Shown here: positions 30,831 through 31,502 of the stretch, in pieces
Numbering within the stretch: position 1 is the first letter of the stretch
Layout of the letters: each line of letters begins with the position of its first letter
Assembly (NCBI GenBank): GCA_018398765.1
Contig: JAHBMJ010001398.1
Location: forward strand, 1-31,502
DNA: 31,502 nt
Direction: 5' to 3'
Origin: Chromera velia
Taxonomy: Eukaryota; Sar; Chromeraceae
Notes under the pieces: generated by a model
Told to the model about the DNA's origin: nothing
What the model saw: the letters and a program-made list of their open reading frames with translations, nothing else
The model's database searches: none
Translations under genes and position numbers: made by a program

Positions 30831-31502
30831 TTTGCAATTTTTCTTGACGCGCTTTGCTACAACACACATGGTCGTGTTGGCAAAGAAGTCGTCTTCTTCT
30901 CTTCTGAGCTTGTGATGCAATGCTTGTGTGTGGGACGATTTTTCTCGCTGCCAATGAGGGGCTCAAACAACTGACTTCGTGCGTCCTGTCGTTCTCACCC
31001 TTCGATTGTCCCTTCTTCACACTTGCTTGTCTGCCCTAGCTAGAAAATGAGACTTCTCTCGATTGCATACCATCTCTGGGAAACCAGGGCTTCCTTCTGC
31101 TGTGCACTTCTGCGCAAGGGAAGGAAGATGAACACTGATCGATGGGGGTGTCCGTTTCTCTTTTCGTTCTTCTTGACGTCCACCCAGAGGGTGTGGGTGG
31201 GTGGGTGGACGAGTCAGTGGATAGTGAATGTCCGTCGTGTGTGTGTGTAAAGTATCTGGCAATGCACTTCTCCATGCTGGGCCCGGCTTTAACAACCGCC
31301 TGCAGAGTTTGCGACAAAGTCGTGCAGAGTCGTGGCATGCGGATCCAGCTGTCGATGTGTGCTGGCCAGATGATGTTCCCCGGTGTATTGATCTTGAGTC
31401 AAACCTTCCTGTGCAGTAGAATGGGCTCTTAAACCTTTCCAAGTTCGTAGCTTGTGACTGTCTTGCTCTCTCTTGTCTTGAAGAAAAACGAAGCAAGTCC
31501 AT
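30831..31502 (+). repeat. Repeat module 2 (runs off the window)
   Basis: It has the same start as module 1 (TTTGCAATTTTTCTTGA) and the same end block beginning GTAGAATG at 31415, but a different core. This core is the one present in the left arm. The end of the module lies beyond 31502; the equivalent sequence in the left arm suggests about 30-100 bp more. Confidence 0.75.
31142..31432 (+). CDS. Conserved 96-codon ORF in both arms, doubtful
   Basis: An ATG-started ORF lies in the module 2 core, with a near-identical counterpart on the minus strand of the left arm (21708-21418), differing at about one residue. It contains AMHFSMLGPALTTACRVCDK and QLSMCAGQMMFPGVLILSQT. No domain is recognised. 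Because the arms are almost identical in all frames, conservation does not by itself support translation, and an overlapping frame is open too. Confidence 0.25.
   Translation: MGVSVSLFVLLDVHPEGVGGWVDESVDSECPSCVCVKYLAMHFSMLGPALTTACRVCDKVVQSRGMRIQLSMCAGQMMFPGVLILSQTFLCSRMGS

Larger units (their letters stand above)
29625..31502. repeat. Right arm of large inverted repeat
   Basis: 29625-29995 and 30829-31502 match the left arm in inverted orientation. The intervening ~0.83 kb has no counterpart on the left and corresponds to one extra repeat module. The arm continues past the window edge, since the match is still perfect at 31502. Confidence 0.9.

Overview
This is eukaryotic nuclear DNA. The two recognisable host genes carry canonical GT-AG introns of about 110-460 bp, gene density is low, and most of the window is mobile-element debris, minisatellites and microsatellites. 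The mix of a plant/bacterial-type zinc P1B-ATPase, a ZupT-like ZIP transporter and Copia, hAT-like and MULE-like elements suggests a unicellular alga or related protist. A chromerid-like alga is my best guess, at low confidence. Region 1-1594: 178-bp tandem repeat units, a short minisatellite and AT-rich sequence. Region 1595-9360 (minus strand): a decayed Ty1/Copia retrotransposon with gag, integrase, reverse transcriptase (RT) and RNase H. It carries two later insertions: a 2,021-bp DNA transposon (4183-6203) with terminal inverted repeats and a perfect 9-bp target duplication, and a 553-bp insertion (2354-2906) whose flanking duplication and splice-like ends resemble an introner. No LTRs were recognised. 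Region 9379-12220: two unidentified broken ORF regions in opposite orientations, the minus-strand one Gag/ORF1-like. A hammerhead ribozyme motif lies at 12249-12308 (minus strand), followed by a 46-bp perfect palindrome. Region 12540-20400: mainly repeats. These include a 25-bp minisatellite with a ~549-bp higher-order duplication, TGTACT arrays, an hAT-like transposase relic, a 33-bp minisatellite and a complete 384-bp hAT-type MITE with an 8-bp target duplication. Region 21348-31502: the most striking part. Two divergently transcribed metal-transport genes lie back to back: a ZIP transporter (minus, 5 exons, 401 aa) and a Zn/Cd-type P1B-2 ATPase (plus, 6 exons, about 1,017 codons). They are enclosed by near-identical inverted-repeat arms that begin about 100-150 bp past each stop codon. 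ZIP carriers normally move Zn/Fe/Mn into the cytosol and P1B-2 ATPases pump Zn/Cd out of it, so the pair forms an import/export unit around a shared 509-bp divergent promoter region. Because the arms are inverted, both mRNAs would run into the same sequence in the same sense. The ATPase copy has an in-frame TAG created by a 12-bp footprint-like insertion, so this copy may be a pseudogene. The right arm is built of repeat modules with conserved ends and differing cores. No tRNA, rRNA or CRISPR array was seen.
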